Positions 1 to 12,351 of a stretch of 64,000 nt of DNA are shown here, one piece after another. The notes under the pieces were generated by a model that was not told the origin of the DNA, did not search any database, and saw only the letters and a program-made list of their open reading frames with translations. The position numbers and the translations under genes are program-made. This DNA comes from Impatiens glandulifera (lineage: Eukaryota > Streptophyta > Magnoliopsida > Ericales > Balsaminaceae). The first letter of the stretch is position 1; the number at the start of each line of letters is the position of its first letter. Location: assembly GCF_907164915.1 (NCBI RefSeq), contig NC_061869.1:10837721-10901720 (forward strand), given 5' to 3'.

Positions 1-1930
1 TTCAAATTCAATTGAACAAAGACACCCTTCATTCTTAATAATTGAATTTGTGAACTTAATTGACAATAATCATATAATCTTTTAAAGTTGTGAAATCAAA
101 AAGTTGATTGTTTGGTAATTATTTGAATTGCATTTAAATTTTATAAAAATGGAAGTTAAGATATTTAATATTTTAATTGATCAATGAGGTGATTTAATAA
201 ATAAATTAAGTTTATATAATAAAGAGTTGTTGTAATTATTCATATAATATTTTAATAGTTAGAAAAAAAATCATGAAGTTAGCTCAACTATAAGAGAAAT
301 TCTTGAAAGACGCTAAAATACCTCAAATTGAGATAAAGATTATTATTGTAAAAATATTCATGCTAATTTTTTTATGATAAAAAAACAAAATTGAAAAATA
401 ATAATTAGAGAAAATTAAAACCTTTGTCTAGTTTGTTGGGAGGTATCCCAAATTCCGCTCCGAATCGATTTTTTATGGTTTTTATTTTCGAAAAAAAATC
501 TTATAAAGAAACAAGATTCCAAGTTTAGTGTGCCTGTTCCTGCACCTGAATCCGACTCAATACTTAGGAGAGAAATTTAAGCATTAACTTTTATTGCAAC
601 TTAATTATGCATTTATTAATGTTAATAATAATTGGTTGGTTAGTTGGTAATTGTTCAACTATCATTAAATGGAGTAGTTTTTAAAATTATCCAACATTCA
701 ATTTTATCATTTTTCTAATCTATGATTCAGTCACTTGCAAAATTAAGAATGAATGCCAATTTATTTATTATTATTATTTTTTTAAAATAAATTATATTTT
801 ATTAATTAAAATAAATATACGTGTTAAATAATATGACATATTTATAATAAATAAATTATAATAATGAAGATCGAACAATCTTGTAATTTATTGAGGATGA
901 CTCAAATAATCGTAATAATAAATGATGAAGTAGAGCAAACCGAACAAACTAATCAAACGGTGTCGGAATAATCTCTACAAAATATTTTGAGCGACATTGA
1001 ATATTGTCATTAATCGAGGGTTAGTAAACAATGCTTAAAAATCTAATACCTAGTGATAATTAATCATCTACATATATGACCAAAAAAGTGAGAAACCTGT
1101 AGAAATAATGGGAGGATACATATAAGAGGGTCTCCGATTGAAAGATCTTATTCAATGGCTATTTAAAAAAAATGAAAAACGACTCTAGATCCAATAACTT
1201 CATCTCCTTTACTGCTAAAAAAAATGGACACAGACTCGAGAAAACATCACCAACACAATCGGAGGATATGAGAAATAAACGATTTACCGAAAATTAGGAA
1301 AATTATTCGGATCACAAAAGTTATGAATAAAAAAATTGATCCGGCTAAATAAGATGTTGCATCGAACAAAATACAACACTAACTTGGTAAAAAAAAGAGC
1401 ACCTTCAGGCTTCAATACTTATAAAAAAAAAAATAATAATAAATTGAAAAAGCCTAAACTTTTTTCCTTAATGGATGCCAATTCAAAATACCCTAAAAGT
1501 ACTAAGTGATTAGTTTGCAAACCATGATTTGGTCATTTTTAGCATTTATATATATGTCACTTTGATGAAAGATTGATGTAAGCATTACTAGAGATTGCTA
1601 TTGTTCTCATTTTTTTAAAATATTGGTATTATTCAACATCAATTCATAACACTATTTAGTTTAAATAAATAAATATATAATCATCTCTTGAAGTCACGTC
1701 AATATTGTTTATAAACTTTGGGCTTATAATAGGTACTAAGTTTAATTTTGATATAAAAAATATAAAAGGTATAGATTTTATAATTTTGTATTTGTTTAGA
1801 AGTATAAAAATTAGTATAAATAGAAAATAATATTTAAGTCTTTATATTTTATATAAAGTTATTTTTAATTGTTATTTTTTATTAGTATATATTATTTTAT
1901 TATTTATCATTATTTAATATTCTTAATTAT
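1..1930. other. AT-rich intergenic DNA, no gene seen
   Basis: No long open frame or RNA gene is visible. Around 445-575 a short GC-richer patch shares the string CCGCTCCGAATCG and a later 'cctgcacctgaatccga'-type stretch with the sequence around 13,840 and 14,265-14,360. That second place is a hAT transposase remnant and its 3' side, so 445-575 may be a hAT-related scrap. The rest is simple AT-rich sequence. Confidence 0.5.
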
Positions 1931-1965
1931 ACCAAACGAGGATCTGATGGGATGAAGACTATGGA

Positions 1966-2282
1966 GCCACGTGGCGACATTACAATAACATGATGAAGAA
2001 TATCATTTGTTTATCCTTTTCTTTTTATTGTTTTTTCTGTTTTAATGTTTCTCTAAACTTATTTCTTTTTTAAACCCTGGCTCTGTCTGTTATGTCAGCT
2101 GTGTTAGTAGTTATAACGGTAAAGAGAATATGCTGAGAATATATAATCAGTGACTTTCCTTATATCACTAGCGAGTAATTTCTGAATGAACGAGCAATTG
2201 CTCATCTCTTTTCTCATCTTCTTCAATCTTACTAATTTTTATCGTTGAGTGAAATAGTCTCTTTTCTCATCTTCTTCTAAAG
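1966..2282 (+). promoter_or_regulatory. Promoter-like island: G-box, TATA box, CT-rich leader
   Basis: A perfect 10-bp palindrome GCCACGTGGC (1966-1975), the core of a plant G-box, is followed by a TATATAA string at 2140-2146 and a CT-rich leader (about 2196-2282) that is itself a roughly 60-bp imperfect tandem duplication ('ctcttttctcatcttcttc' twice). It ends at an ATG at 2283. The arrangement matches a plant promoter plus 5' UTR, but no recognisable gene follows, so it may be an orphaned promoter or first exon. Confidence 0.3.
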
Positions 2283-2354
2283 ATGTATCAGATTCTTTTC
2301 ATCGTTGATGAAAAATTTGTGGAGAAAGAGCCTGCATCTGCATCGGGAAACTAA
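2283..2354 (+). CDS. Tiny ORF (23 aa) behind the promoter-like island
   Basis: ATG at 2283, stop TAA at 2352-2354. It encodes 23 residues beginning MYQILFIVDEKF and ending ASASGN. I do not recognise it. The only support is its position directly after a G-box/TATA/CT-leader arrangement. It could be a first exon of a lost gene, a small peptide, or chance. Confidence 0.15.
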   Translation: MYQILFIVDEKFVEKEPASASGN

Positions 2355-3130
2355 CATGCATCATCTACTGTGCTGTTTAATTAAACCAAATAAAATCTGA
2401 ACAAAATCTAAAAAGTACACATATATTGTAACAAATGTAAAATTTTCATACAAGTTACTAGCTTCACTCCAATTTAATGATAAACTACATACAAATAAAT
2501 ACAACTATAGTTGGATGAATTCGGATAATCTGTCCTGCATTCAATAAATGCAAGCCCAGCGGCCTATTAATAAAATAAAGAAGAAATTTATAGTATTCTT
2601 TAAACATAAAATGTCTAGCCCAATGGTTAAAAATAAAAACTTAATATTATTATTTGGTCATATTCTAACCTCATCAAAACTTAATTTTTAGCATTGACGT
2701 TTATTTTAAGTTCTGATTGTAATTAATATATAATATATATATTTCTTTTTAATTGATTTTATATATGAATTCAAAATTAATTAATTAAAACATTGAATAA
2801 TAATAACATAAAACATTATATTATTAATTAAAATAATGTCAATGTAATAATAATAAAAAAATATATATAATTATAACATTTTATAGTTTATAAGATACTG
2901 CTTTTTCTTTTATATTTTATGAAGATAAACAAATCACAGATAAATTTTGTTTATTTTAGAAAAATATCAATTAAAGTTCAAATAATTTTTATCACATTAT
3001 TAATTTTTTTAAAATATTTTTTTATCTTATTATTAATTAAATAATTTAACTTATTAGCTAAAATATTAAAATATTTTTATTTTATAATATTCAAATTAAA
3101 TATAAATAATATTTAATCATTTAGTCCAAA
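2355..3130. other. AT-rich intergenic DNA
   Basis: Low-complexity AT-rich sequence. No gene, RNA or clear repeat seen. Confidence 0.5.
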
Positions 3131-3139
3131 CATATAATT

Positions 3140-5760
3140 TTGTGTGTTTGTAAATATTCGATTCTTCTACAGAGAGTGTTCTGCAAGAGAGTGTTCTGCA
3201 AGAACTTGAGAAACCGTGTTTATATAATCAAGACAAGTGATGGTGTGATTGTTCAAGAACAACAACTTATACATGAAGAGGCTATTTGGTTTTATAGGGA
3301 TCTCATCGGAACCAATGGAGAAGTCTCAAGTCATATTCACTTTCTTTATCAGATTTTGATCAAGAAAGTTTCCATGAAAGAAAGTCGTTGGATGATTTGA
3401 GGTTATCAGTAAAGAGAAAATTAAACAGACTTTGTTCAGAGTGGGGACAAGAGTCCGGGTCCTAATGGGTTCAATGCAATATTTTTGAAGGAAAATTGGG
3501 ATGTAATCGGACATGAGGTTAGCGAAGGTGTTCTCGAGTTCTTTCAAAATAGGAGGATTCTTAAGCAATGGAACGTCACGATACTTAATATGATCCCGAA
3601 GTGCCTAGTACCCAAGGGAATTCGTGATTTTAGACTCATTTCGTGCTATAATGTCATTTATAAAATCATTTAAAAAATTATTTCTACATGCATTAAAATA
3701 GTCAAATCTTGTTAGTTTAGGTCAATCTTCTTTTATTCCGGGTAGAAATATATAGCATAATATTCTTCTTATGCAGGGGATTTTAAAGAGCAACGGTAGG
3801 AAATCCATATCTCCTCGGGTGGCTTTTAAAGTTGATATTCAAAAAGCCTTTGACTCAATTAAATGGCCTATTATTCATAATTTTCTGAGTGCTTTAGGTT
3901 TTCCGGTTATTGTTATCGATTGGATCTGGCAGTGTATCTTAACTCTTCACTTCATTGTAAACGTTAACGGATTTTATGATGGGAGATCCTCTATTTTCTT
4001 ACCTTTTTGTTCTCATCATGGGGATATTTGAGAATATCTTAAAAATGCTCCGAAAGAATCTTCCATACATCCACCCAATCCACAATGTAGGGAGGAGAAT
4101 ATCACACACGTATGTTTTGCGGTTGCGGACGATCTTTTCACTATGGCACACACAAATATTGACTCTATTAACACTATTAAGGAAGCATTAACAATCTTTT
4201 CTAGTCTTATAGTTTGGTTATTAATGAAGGAAAAAGTTTAACATTCTATGGTGGTGTGAAAGAGGAAACAAAAGTGAGTATCTTTAACATAACGGAGATT
4301 CAAGAGGGCACTTTACCGGTCTGTTACTTGGTGATACCATTATCGGCCAAGCAACTAGAGATTTCACATTGTAGACGGCTTATTGAGAAAGTCAATAATT
4401 CGATGAATGATTGGGCAATAAAAAGACTATCTTATGCGGGTTGGACTAAGCTGGTTATGAAAGTCATTATGGGAATCATTGGATACTAGGTACAACAAAT
4501 CATTCTCCCGAACAATGTAATGAAGGTTCTTGATTATCTTATGAGGAACTTCATTTGGGGAAATCAAGGACAAGGTGGGAAAAAAGTGAAGTGGACTGAT
4601 GTGTGTAAACCGAAATATGAGGGTGAAATTGGATTGAAAATTTGCATAGAATGGAACAAGGCTCTCACGTTAAGGCACCTTTGGGCGTTAAAAAAAAATA
4701 GGATTCATTGTGGGTAAAGTGGGTACACTCAAGGTTTATGAAGAATGAAGTGAGTATATGGAATTCAAAGATTAAACTGGAAATTAATGGCCTGGTCGCT
4801 TAAGAAGATTCTCAAGCTTAAGGACAACTCTATACCTTTGTTCGATATCCGGTTAAGGAATGGTCAGGGAGCCATGTTTTGGCATGACCCATGATTTGAA
4901 AATATGTCTATCGTTCTTAAGATAGAATTTGGTGGGGGTGCGTATTCGAAGGGACTGTCTTAATTCATCGGTTCGTGACATTCGAGGTGGAGATTGGAAA
5001 ACACTTTTGAGGCGTATTCTGGAAGGTGTTAGGATTGTCAACTTCATACAAACAATGCCCTTTAATGACACTATCGACTCACGGGTTTGGAAGGTGGAAA
5101 GAGATGGAAAGTTTAATTCTAGCCTAGCTTGGGAGTCTATTCGCGAGAGGGGGAACGATGTGGGTTGTTATCATGTTTTATGGTCCTCCAAAATCATTTC
5201 GAGGCAGCAAATTGTGTTGTGCCTGTTATTTAGGAAGAGGCTTTCAACTAGGGATCGTCTTAAGCGTTTTATGAATATTCCGGATTCTAAATGCCTACTT
5301 TGTGATGGCAATGAAGAGACGTTGGATCATTTATTTGGTGGTTGTCCGTTTACATTTGAGTTATGGAGGCGGTTTACAAAAGCTACGGAGTTAGCTTTCT
5401 TCCCCTTGAATTGGATTAATATCAAGGAGGTGATCATTTTAAAAGCTAAAGGTAATCTATTTCATTCAAATATGTTTAAATATGGTTTTTGCTCCTATAG
5501 TTTACATATTTGGATGGAAAGAAACTCAAGAATCTTCACGAGGGTGAGATGTGGTGTTAATGATGTTTGAAAGAGCATTAAGTTTGATTGCAATTCCCTT
5601 GTTCGGACTTGGAGGCGAATTTCCGGAAGTGAGCAAAATTGGTGTTTATGTCAAAATTGGGCATTAATTATGATGAAGTCACTCAATCTAGTAACTTTAA
5701 AGAGAGATTATAAACTTATTATTTCTTGTTTGAAAAGTTGTAATTCATTTGTTTGAATGT
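3140..5760 (+). pseudogene. Degenerate plant LINE (non-LTR retrotransposon): reverse transcriptase plus zf-RVT tail
   Basis: Broken frames on the plus strand line up in the order of a plant L1-type ORF2. First comes a pre-RT segment (3140-3400). Next is the RT start, with SPGPNGF-like and 'FRLISCYNVIYK' motifs (3430-3673), then a palm segment with KVDIQKAFDS (3771-4031), and 'GDPLFSYLFVLIM' (3976-4030). A catalytic-box relative near 4,110-4,140 reads FAVADD where FADD is usual. The connection region follows (4214-4717). Last is a zinc-finger RVT-type domain (4929-5570) with C-x2-C and H-x-F-x2-C spacing, as in 'CLLCDGNEETLDHLFGGC'. Several frameshifts and stops separate the pieces. The upstream endonuclease is absent, so the copy is 5'-truncated, as is common for LINEs. 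The 3' side (5,700-5,830) is TG-rich and ends in short A/T runs without a clear poly(A). It cannot be active. Confidence 0.9.
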
Positions 5761-5839
5761 TTTGTTTGTGTTTATTCATTTGACTTGTAATTCTGTTTTT
5801 AAAAAAATTAAAGTATTTGTTTGTTTTGTTTTAATTCAC

Positions 5840-5964
5840 GAACTCAGGTAGGTTTCTCCTATTTAGAGACTTTTTAATAAAATGATACTATATTTTTTTT
5901 TTTTTAAATTGTTAAAATTAGATAGAAAAAACAATATCCTACCCTGATTGCTAGTTTGAACTTG

Positions 5965-6039
<75 letters not shown>

Positions 6040-7434
6040 AGATTTTTTTATAAATTAGGAAAAGAGTTCTTTTAAATTTATTAAAATATTATTTTATTTT
6101 TAATTTTAAATTTAAGAAAAAGTAAAATAGTAATATTTTAATATTTTAATGGGTGAGAGTGATATTATGAATAAAACAATAATGATGTGATATGATTTTA
6201 GTTCAAATTTCTACGACAAACATTATTTATCATATTTGGACGGAGAGTAACGCAATAACATTTCAAATGATGTAAAGTTTGTTTGAAAAGAAAATTATAT
6301 TTAATATAAACTCATGATCACTCCTTCGAACGTGAAGGCGAATTCTCACTCATGAAAAAAATTGTTTGATTTGTCAAAGGTAAAAGAGCTTTGCACATGA
6401 GAACATTACATTTCTTTCTGATTTTAAGACGCTCTAAATTTCGTTGTTTGTGTCATTTACTTGTTTACATGTCAATCTCATTCTTTTTTTTTTCATCTTG
6501 TTGTTAATTATTTTTGACAAATATTTTTTTTTCCTAAATCCTGAACTCTTATAATCATTTATCATTTTCGGTCTTTTATTTAATAACGTCGTATTTAAAA
6601 TATAAAAATTATGTGATATAAATATTTAAAAAAAAGTTAATATATATATATATATATATATATATTTAAATAAAAGAAAATCTTCATCCACAAATCCATA
6701 ATAAAATTGGATAGTTTTATTTAAAAAAATGTAAATAAGTTTCATTAACAAATATTAATTAGAATATTTTATATTCAAACATACAAACTATTAGGAAGGA
6801 AGATCACCTATTATCTATTGTCTTCTTTTCAGTTTGTTAACAATCTTTTTCATTCTTCTAAAACAAAATTCGTGCATTATAGAAAATAGACATTTATATA
6901 ACAAATTCCTTTTATTATTATATATAAAATTAATTTTAATTAATAATTATTAAAAAGTATAAAATAATTAGTATAATTAAATATTAATAGAGTTAAATCC
7001 TAATAAATATCTCATTATTCTATCTTCATTTTGTTAATAAAGTTTTTTACCAAATCACATTAAGAAGCCACTACTCAAGAACACTTTTTATTACAAATAT
7101 TTTTGTTTTTAATATATATTTAATAATTTTAATTTGTATATATGTATTTAATTTATAATTAAAATAAATATAATTTTAAATACTGATTTTATTTTAAAAA
7201 ATTTAGTAAGATTAAACTTTTGTAATTTTTTCAAACTATATATACACTACATTTTATTTTGAATAATTACTAAATATTAGTAAATAAATATCAAATTAAG
7301 TAAATAATTTTAAATTAAATTTTTTTGAGAAAATATTTAAAAATAATTTTTTTTTTAATTAGATTAACAATTTTAATATTTTAATTGACAAATATATTAG
7401 GGCTTTACATTAGGAAAAGAAGCAGTAAGCTAGG
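5840..7434. other. AT-rich intergenic DNA with (TA)n microsatellites
   Basis: Contains a pure (TA)n tract of about 60 bp at 5965-6024 followed by a T-run, and a shorter one at about 6640-6665. A stretch at 6,300-6,375 ('cgaacgtgaaggcgaattct...') weakly resembles 9,620-9,680, hinting at a shared old repeat. No gene seen. Confidence 0.5.
5965..6024. repeat. (TA)n microsatellite
   Basis: Uninterrupted TA dinucleotides, followed by about 15 T. Confidence 0.95.
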
Positions 7435-8746
7435 ATGGAAGGTGAGGGTATTCATGGCGAAGGCGAGAGTATTTCGTCGAGCTCCACCAGCAGCAGCAAT
7501 GAATCTGGAGAATTCTCAAAGAATGTATCGACGACGACGATCATACCGTCTGCCGCCAGTGTTTATATGGATTCGGACTCTGAGGATCTTAATTACGATG
7601 ATTATTTTGATGCCGGTGAAGAATTTGTGCAGAAAGAGGTAATTGAAGAAGAAGAAAACATATTATTTTTGTCATTGTGCTTGTTGATTAACTAACTAAC
7701 TATATTCTTTCTTCTTCTAATTCTAAAGGGTGTGAATAGGGGCCTGATTGCTCCTCTGGGTGACCTAGATAATTATTACCCACAAGCTCTATTTTGTTTG
7801 GCCAACTTTAACTTTAATCATGTGAGTTTGTGTTGATGATGAACCCTCTTCCCCTCCATATTTTCATATAATATATATATACACGAAGGAATGATATAGA
7901 GAGAATTTGGTGAGGAATGACTTGACATCACCTTCATTGGTTGGTTTGAAAATGTAAAAGTGGAAGGAAAGAGAGAAAAGAGAGAAATTATTTATACCAA
8001 GTCATTTTCTCACCAAATTCTCTTACCTAATTATTTATATATATATATATACATGTTGTTGATGAATCCTGCATTGTTCAACAGAATACTGATTTCGTAT
8101 TTCAAAGGATTGTAAGAGGATGGCTTGGTGGACCCATTGAATTTTACCTTATATTTGAGGCAAGCAGTCCTCGCATTGCAGGAGGCACTCCTCAAGTCTT
8201 CCAATCTTATTTTTATGACTTTTATGGTGGATTGGGAGGCGAGAAGTTGGATTTCTGCAGGTTACACCCCATAGATTGTGCAATTACTCTTGAAGATCTT
8301 CCTGCTGGTTGCAGTGAATATGACAATTCTCTGGACCACACCCAAGATGTAGTCCATATGTCTTCTGTTTATGCTACCTTCTGCAAAGGCTTACAAGAGG
8401 TTCTCTTTACTTTTCTGCTTTGTTTATCTAAATAGACATAACGTTATGTCAGAAAAAGGAAAGATTTTTGTTTCCCTGTTTGTTGTCTTTTCTACTAATG
8501 GTTTCATTGATCTCCCAGGGAATTGAACTTTCTTTCCAGGAGATCAATAGCTTCTATAAAATTGTAGAACCAACTTTGCTCAAGGGCTTTGCATTTGGAT
8601 ACAACATCACCTTTAGCGCCTTTGACAGAGAAGCTGCCTCTCGGGACCTTAAAACTTACGAAGCAGTGGTGGTGTTTAAGGAAGGTCTAAGTGTAATTTC
8701 TGTCATATCTGCTATTGAGAAGGATGACCAAAATGGAACAAATTAA
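7435..8746 (+). CDS. Four-exon gene: acidic N-terminus plus two cystatin-like segments, plant-specific protein of unknown function
   Basis: Inferred exons are 7435-7638, 7729-7821, 8085-8399 and 8519-8746. All introns are GT-AG and all junctions are phase 0, giving 279 aa. The N-terminus is Ser/Asp/Glu-rich (SDSEDLNYDDYFDAGEEF). Exon 3 carries 'FVFQRIVRGWLGGPIEFYLIFEA' followed by QVFQSYFYDF. Exon 4 carries 'FYKIVEPTLLKGFAFGYNITF', then SAFD and TYEAVVVF. Both have the pattern of a cystatin-type fold (helix, then paired strands ending in Y-x-A-x-V-type strands) as in plant UPF0725/cystatin-like families. The start is the first in-frame ATG before the acidic region. Splice sites were chosen by eye; exon 1 could be read further into intron 1 before a stop. 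No catalytic residues are recognised and no function is assigned. Unlike its neighbours it has no stops or frameshifts and looks like a working host gene. Confidence 0.65.
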
Positions 8747-9379
8747 GGTAACTACTATATGATTGTGTCTTCCATGTTTTTTTGTAGTACCCAATTGTGT
8801 CTTTATTTGATATACCTTGCTATGACAGTACATAACATTGATCATGGAACTTAAAAAGAGTGGATGACTTGAGATGTGTTCTAGTTTAGAAGGGAATGCA
8901 TTCTTTTAATCTTGTGTTATTCTCAATATGAGACAAGAATAGTACAGCAATAACAGATTGTATATTAAGAATCCTTTTTTATGTTTTCTTCTAGTATGGG
9001 TTGTATGGTCTCTTAATTCAGCTCTAAAAGGATAATTACATTCTTGACTAACATCATAATCTCAAATATAATCAAATGTTTCATTCATGAAATAGATAGG
9101 ATTAGGAGTTGGTCGAACAAAGTCAAGCAAATGTGTGAGTAAACAATATCACACTATAGTTGTACTTTCTTTTCTTTCTTTTCTTTCTTTTTATTTCTTT
9201 CATTTTATATATTAAAACAAAAAATTTAAAATTATATATTCTCATCAATTAAATTATAATTTATTCTTTAACAACAATATTTATAGTTAATAATAGTCAT
9301 ATTGTTATAATTACTTTTATGTGTGATTTTAAACCGTAAATAATAATATTTTTTTTAATATTAACTACATTTCTATAAA

Positions 9380-9418
<39 letters not shown>

Positions 9419-10797
9419 AAGGGTAAAATTGTCATTTTGATTTTTTTATTTTTTTTTTATTTTTTAACCTTTTATTGTGAGATAGAATATTAGAATTAAT
9501 TTGGGAGCACAATATCTCATTTACATTATAAAAGATGTATAAATATAAGATGAAATTGTGAGGATGATGTCGTCAGTGATAAAATTGTTAGGGACAATAT
9601 TATTACCGACGACAACTCCCTCATCCAAATGTGAAGGCGTATTTCTGCAGTCGAGAAGAATTGATTAATTTGTGAAAAACCGAACACCACTTACGACAAA
9701 GTCACCATAACTATTGATTTCATTACACTTTAATTATCAATTCTCATTTGTCATTTTTTTGTTTGTACTTTATTTAGTTTGTTTTTACTTTGATTTCTTT
9801 TAAACTTTTTGATTTCTTTTAAACTTATGTAATGTTTTTTGTTTTTTTTTAGTTTTTATTTAATTGACACCATGTGTTCTAAAAAAAATGTGGTCTATAA
9901 GTCATTTGTTGTATTTTTATTTTATTTTATGAGTGCATATAATTTTTTTTTCTCTCTCCTTAATTTATCTATATAAAATGCATGACGAATTGGCATAAGA
10001 CCAAAAGATTCGTTAATCATAGTTGAAGCTATTAAATCATATTAAATCAAAATAAATGAATAAAAAATTGTCTTACTTTTAAAATTTGACAAAAACACAA
10101 TAAAACCAACCAAACTTACCTAAAACCCAAATGAATACAAAAGAGAGTATTAATGACAAAATCTTTATTGCAACACTAAGAACTTTGTTAACTTAATATT
10201 GTAAATTCGGTTACAAGTAGCTCTCACATAGATTTCACAAAGTAGTATAAATTATTAATAACTTTTCAATTTATTTATTCTTTTAAATAAAAATGTCATT
10301 TTCAAAATGGTATTAAAATTGTGATATAAGCAATTAAATAACACATAAAATATTTTTTTTTTCTTATATTATTTACAATCTCATTGTTATAATTTTACTC
10401 CAACTTAAAAATCTTACTCTTTTTTGACAAAAACAAATTATCACTTCAATTATTCTTTATAAATTAATTTATCTTATAAATCTTTGTAGATATCCAATAG
10501 CTTTTATTTCATTTGATATAAATTTTATTTAAAAACAATTAAGCTTATGGATTGATTCTTTAAATCTTTTATTTAGTACTATTAATATTATTTTCCTTAT
10601 TATTCAAATCATTTCCTATTTTGTTATGATTTTTGTAAAAATGAAGAAATATAAATTTATTTCTTACCATATAAATTGATAACAAAATTGCTCAATATTT
10701 TGAATTAAATATCATCATTATATAGAAATATTAAGACACATCAATAATATAGTAAATTAAAAAGTAATCAAACTTCAAAATACAAGTAATTAGAAAT
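8747..10797. other. Intergenic AT-rich DNA
   Basis: Holds a pyrimidine run (about 9,165-9,200), a (TA)n tract near 9,385-9,411, and a somewhat GC-richer patch at 9,550-9,715 that may be an old transposon scrap. No gene seen. Confidence 0.5.
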
Positions 10798-11523
10798 TTA
10801 AATAACAATTAAAAAGATAGAAGAAACAATTAACATTACTATCAAAAATCCATTTCCAATCTTCATTTTCATCATAGACACTCCTCCATTCTTCTTCCCA
10901 ATCGGCGCCGGAGCCGGCGAACTTTCCGACGGTTGAGGTGCAGGACTAATACTATCATCTCCAAGCAAATTAAGCTCTCCTACCGAATTTAAATTCGCCG
11001 GCGACATCGCATGCGGCTGAGGAATTCCATTAGAGTCCACCGCACTTCCGACCTGCCAAACCTGATTAATCGTCGTCATATTTGCCGGCAAAAACACAGT
11101 CGCGAAAATCTTCATATGTTTTCCTGATTTCTCTGCGCTCATATTAGAAACATTAAATGCGATTTTCGAAGGTTGGATCGAATCAGAAGAGATATTGAAT
11201 GTCTGTACAATCATTGAACTTAATTTTGGATCTTTAAAAGCTATAAGTGCCTGAGAGCCTTCCATTCCTTTTCCGGTAGGGTTAATTGCCCATGAAATCC
11301 AACCGTCGGGACTCGCCGGCGGTGCGATGAAGGCGATTGAAACAGATGAGTTTATATAGGTCCAGTGGAGATTAGCACGGAGTTTGGGAAGGTCTACACA
11401 GTTATCGTATACCCTTTTGTGAGAAAATTTCTGGGTATTGCATTTGGAAGAAAGGGCTGGAGAAAGTGAAACTAGAGAGAGAAGAAGAACAATGTAGATT
11501 GTAGAGAGAGAAAAAGACGCCAT
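10798..11523 (-). CDS. AIR12-like DOMON-domain protein, GPI-anchored, secreted b-type cytochrome
   Basis: Single exon, 241 aa, ATG at 11523. Residues 1-25 form a signal peptide (hydrophobic core LLLSLVSLSPALSS). Residues about 45-175 match a DOMON domain with W54, 'DGWISWAINPTGKGM' and WQVGS motifs. Met87 and His171 are 84 residues apart, the same spacing as the haem ligands Met91 and His175 reported for Arabidopsis AIR12. That is strong support for a haem-binding AIR12-type protein. A Ser/Pro/Ala-rich linker (about 190-210) leads to a C-terminal hydrophobic tail (225-241) typical of a GPI signal. Known family role: apoplastic side of the plasma membrane, ascorbate-reducible cytochrome linked to redox and auxin responses; there is no cytochrome b561 membrane domain here. 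A TATAAATT box lies at 11558-11565 (minus strand), about 40 bp before the ATG, implying a very short leader. Intact. Confidence 0.9.
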   Translation of the reverse strand: MASFSLSTIYIVLLLSLVSLSPALSSKCNTQKFSHKRVYDNCVDLPKLRANLHWTYINSSVSIAFIAPPASPDGWISWAINPTGKGMEGSQALIAFKDPKLSSMIVQTFNISSDSIQPSKIAFNVSNMSAEKSGKHMKIFATVFLPANMTTINQVWQVGSAVDSNGIPQPHAMSPANLNSVGELNLLGDDSISPAPQPSESSPAPAPIGKKNGGVSMMKMKIGNGFLIVMLIVSSIFLIVI

Positions 11524-12300
11524 TGTTAGAGATTGTTTAAGTTTTTGGTTTACTGTAAATTTATAGTATGAAAAGGAAGGCTTGTTTGGTTTAGATATTT
11601 TTTTGTTACCTTTTTTAATTCTTTTTACGATTTTCTTCTTTTTAAAACAATATTCTGTTGACCCAAGATTGAGATTCTATAGTCAATACAAGACTCTGGG
11701 TCAAACTAGTTTTTTTATTTAATTTTATTTTAGAAAATAAATCAATGTTTCTGATATGGTAAGATAGGATTGGATGATGTTTTAGTAAAGGTCATTATTC
11801 TTTAATTGTGGATTTTATTATGATATTTTGTAAATATTGGTCATTTGTACGTGTTTATATAGGATTTGTTTGATGTATTTTTTTCTATTTATTTATATAA
11901 AACTATTGAGAAAAAGACGCCATTGTTAGAGATTGTTTAAGTTTTTGGTTTTCTGTAAATTTATAGTATGAAAAGGAAGGCTTGTTTGGTTTAGATATTT
12001 TTTATTACCTTTTTATTATGATTTTTTCTTTTAAAACAATATTCTGTTGACCCAAAGTCAAATTAGTTTTTTATTTGATTTAATTTTAGAAAATAAATAA
12101 ATGTTTAGTTTTTTATTTGATTTAATTTTAGAAAATAAATAAATGTTTCTGATACGGTGATATGGTAAGAAAGGATAGGATTTGAAGATGTTTTAGTAAC
12201 GGTCATTATTCTTTAATTGTGGATTTTATTATGATATTTTGTAAATATTGGTCATTTGTATGTGTTTATATAGGATTTGTTTAATGTATTTTTATTTATT
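11507..12300 (-). repeat. Tandem duplication of the AIR12-like upstream region, start codon included
   Basis: The roughly 400-bp segment 11,507-11,900 is repeated at 11,909-12,300 with small indels. The distal copy repeats the start of the coding region and gives a minus-strand ATG at 11923 with a frame MASFSQ-stop (11923-11903). It also carries a second TATA-like 'aatttata'. Within the distal copy a 42-bp stretch ('agttttttatttgatttaat...') is itself doubled near 12,062-12,147. The duplication lies entirely in the presumed promoter side of the gene. Confidence 0.85.
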
Positions 12301-12351
12301 TATTTATTTATTTATATAAAATTATTATTTAATAAAAAGATGGAATGTTTG

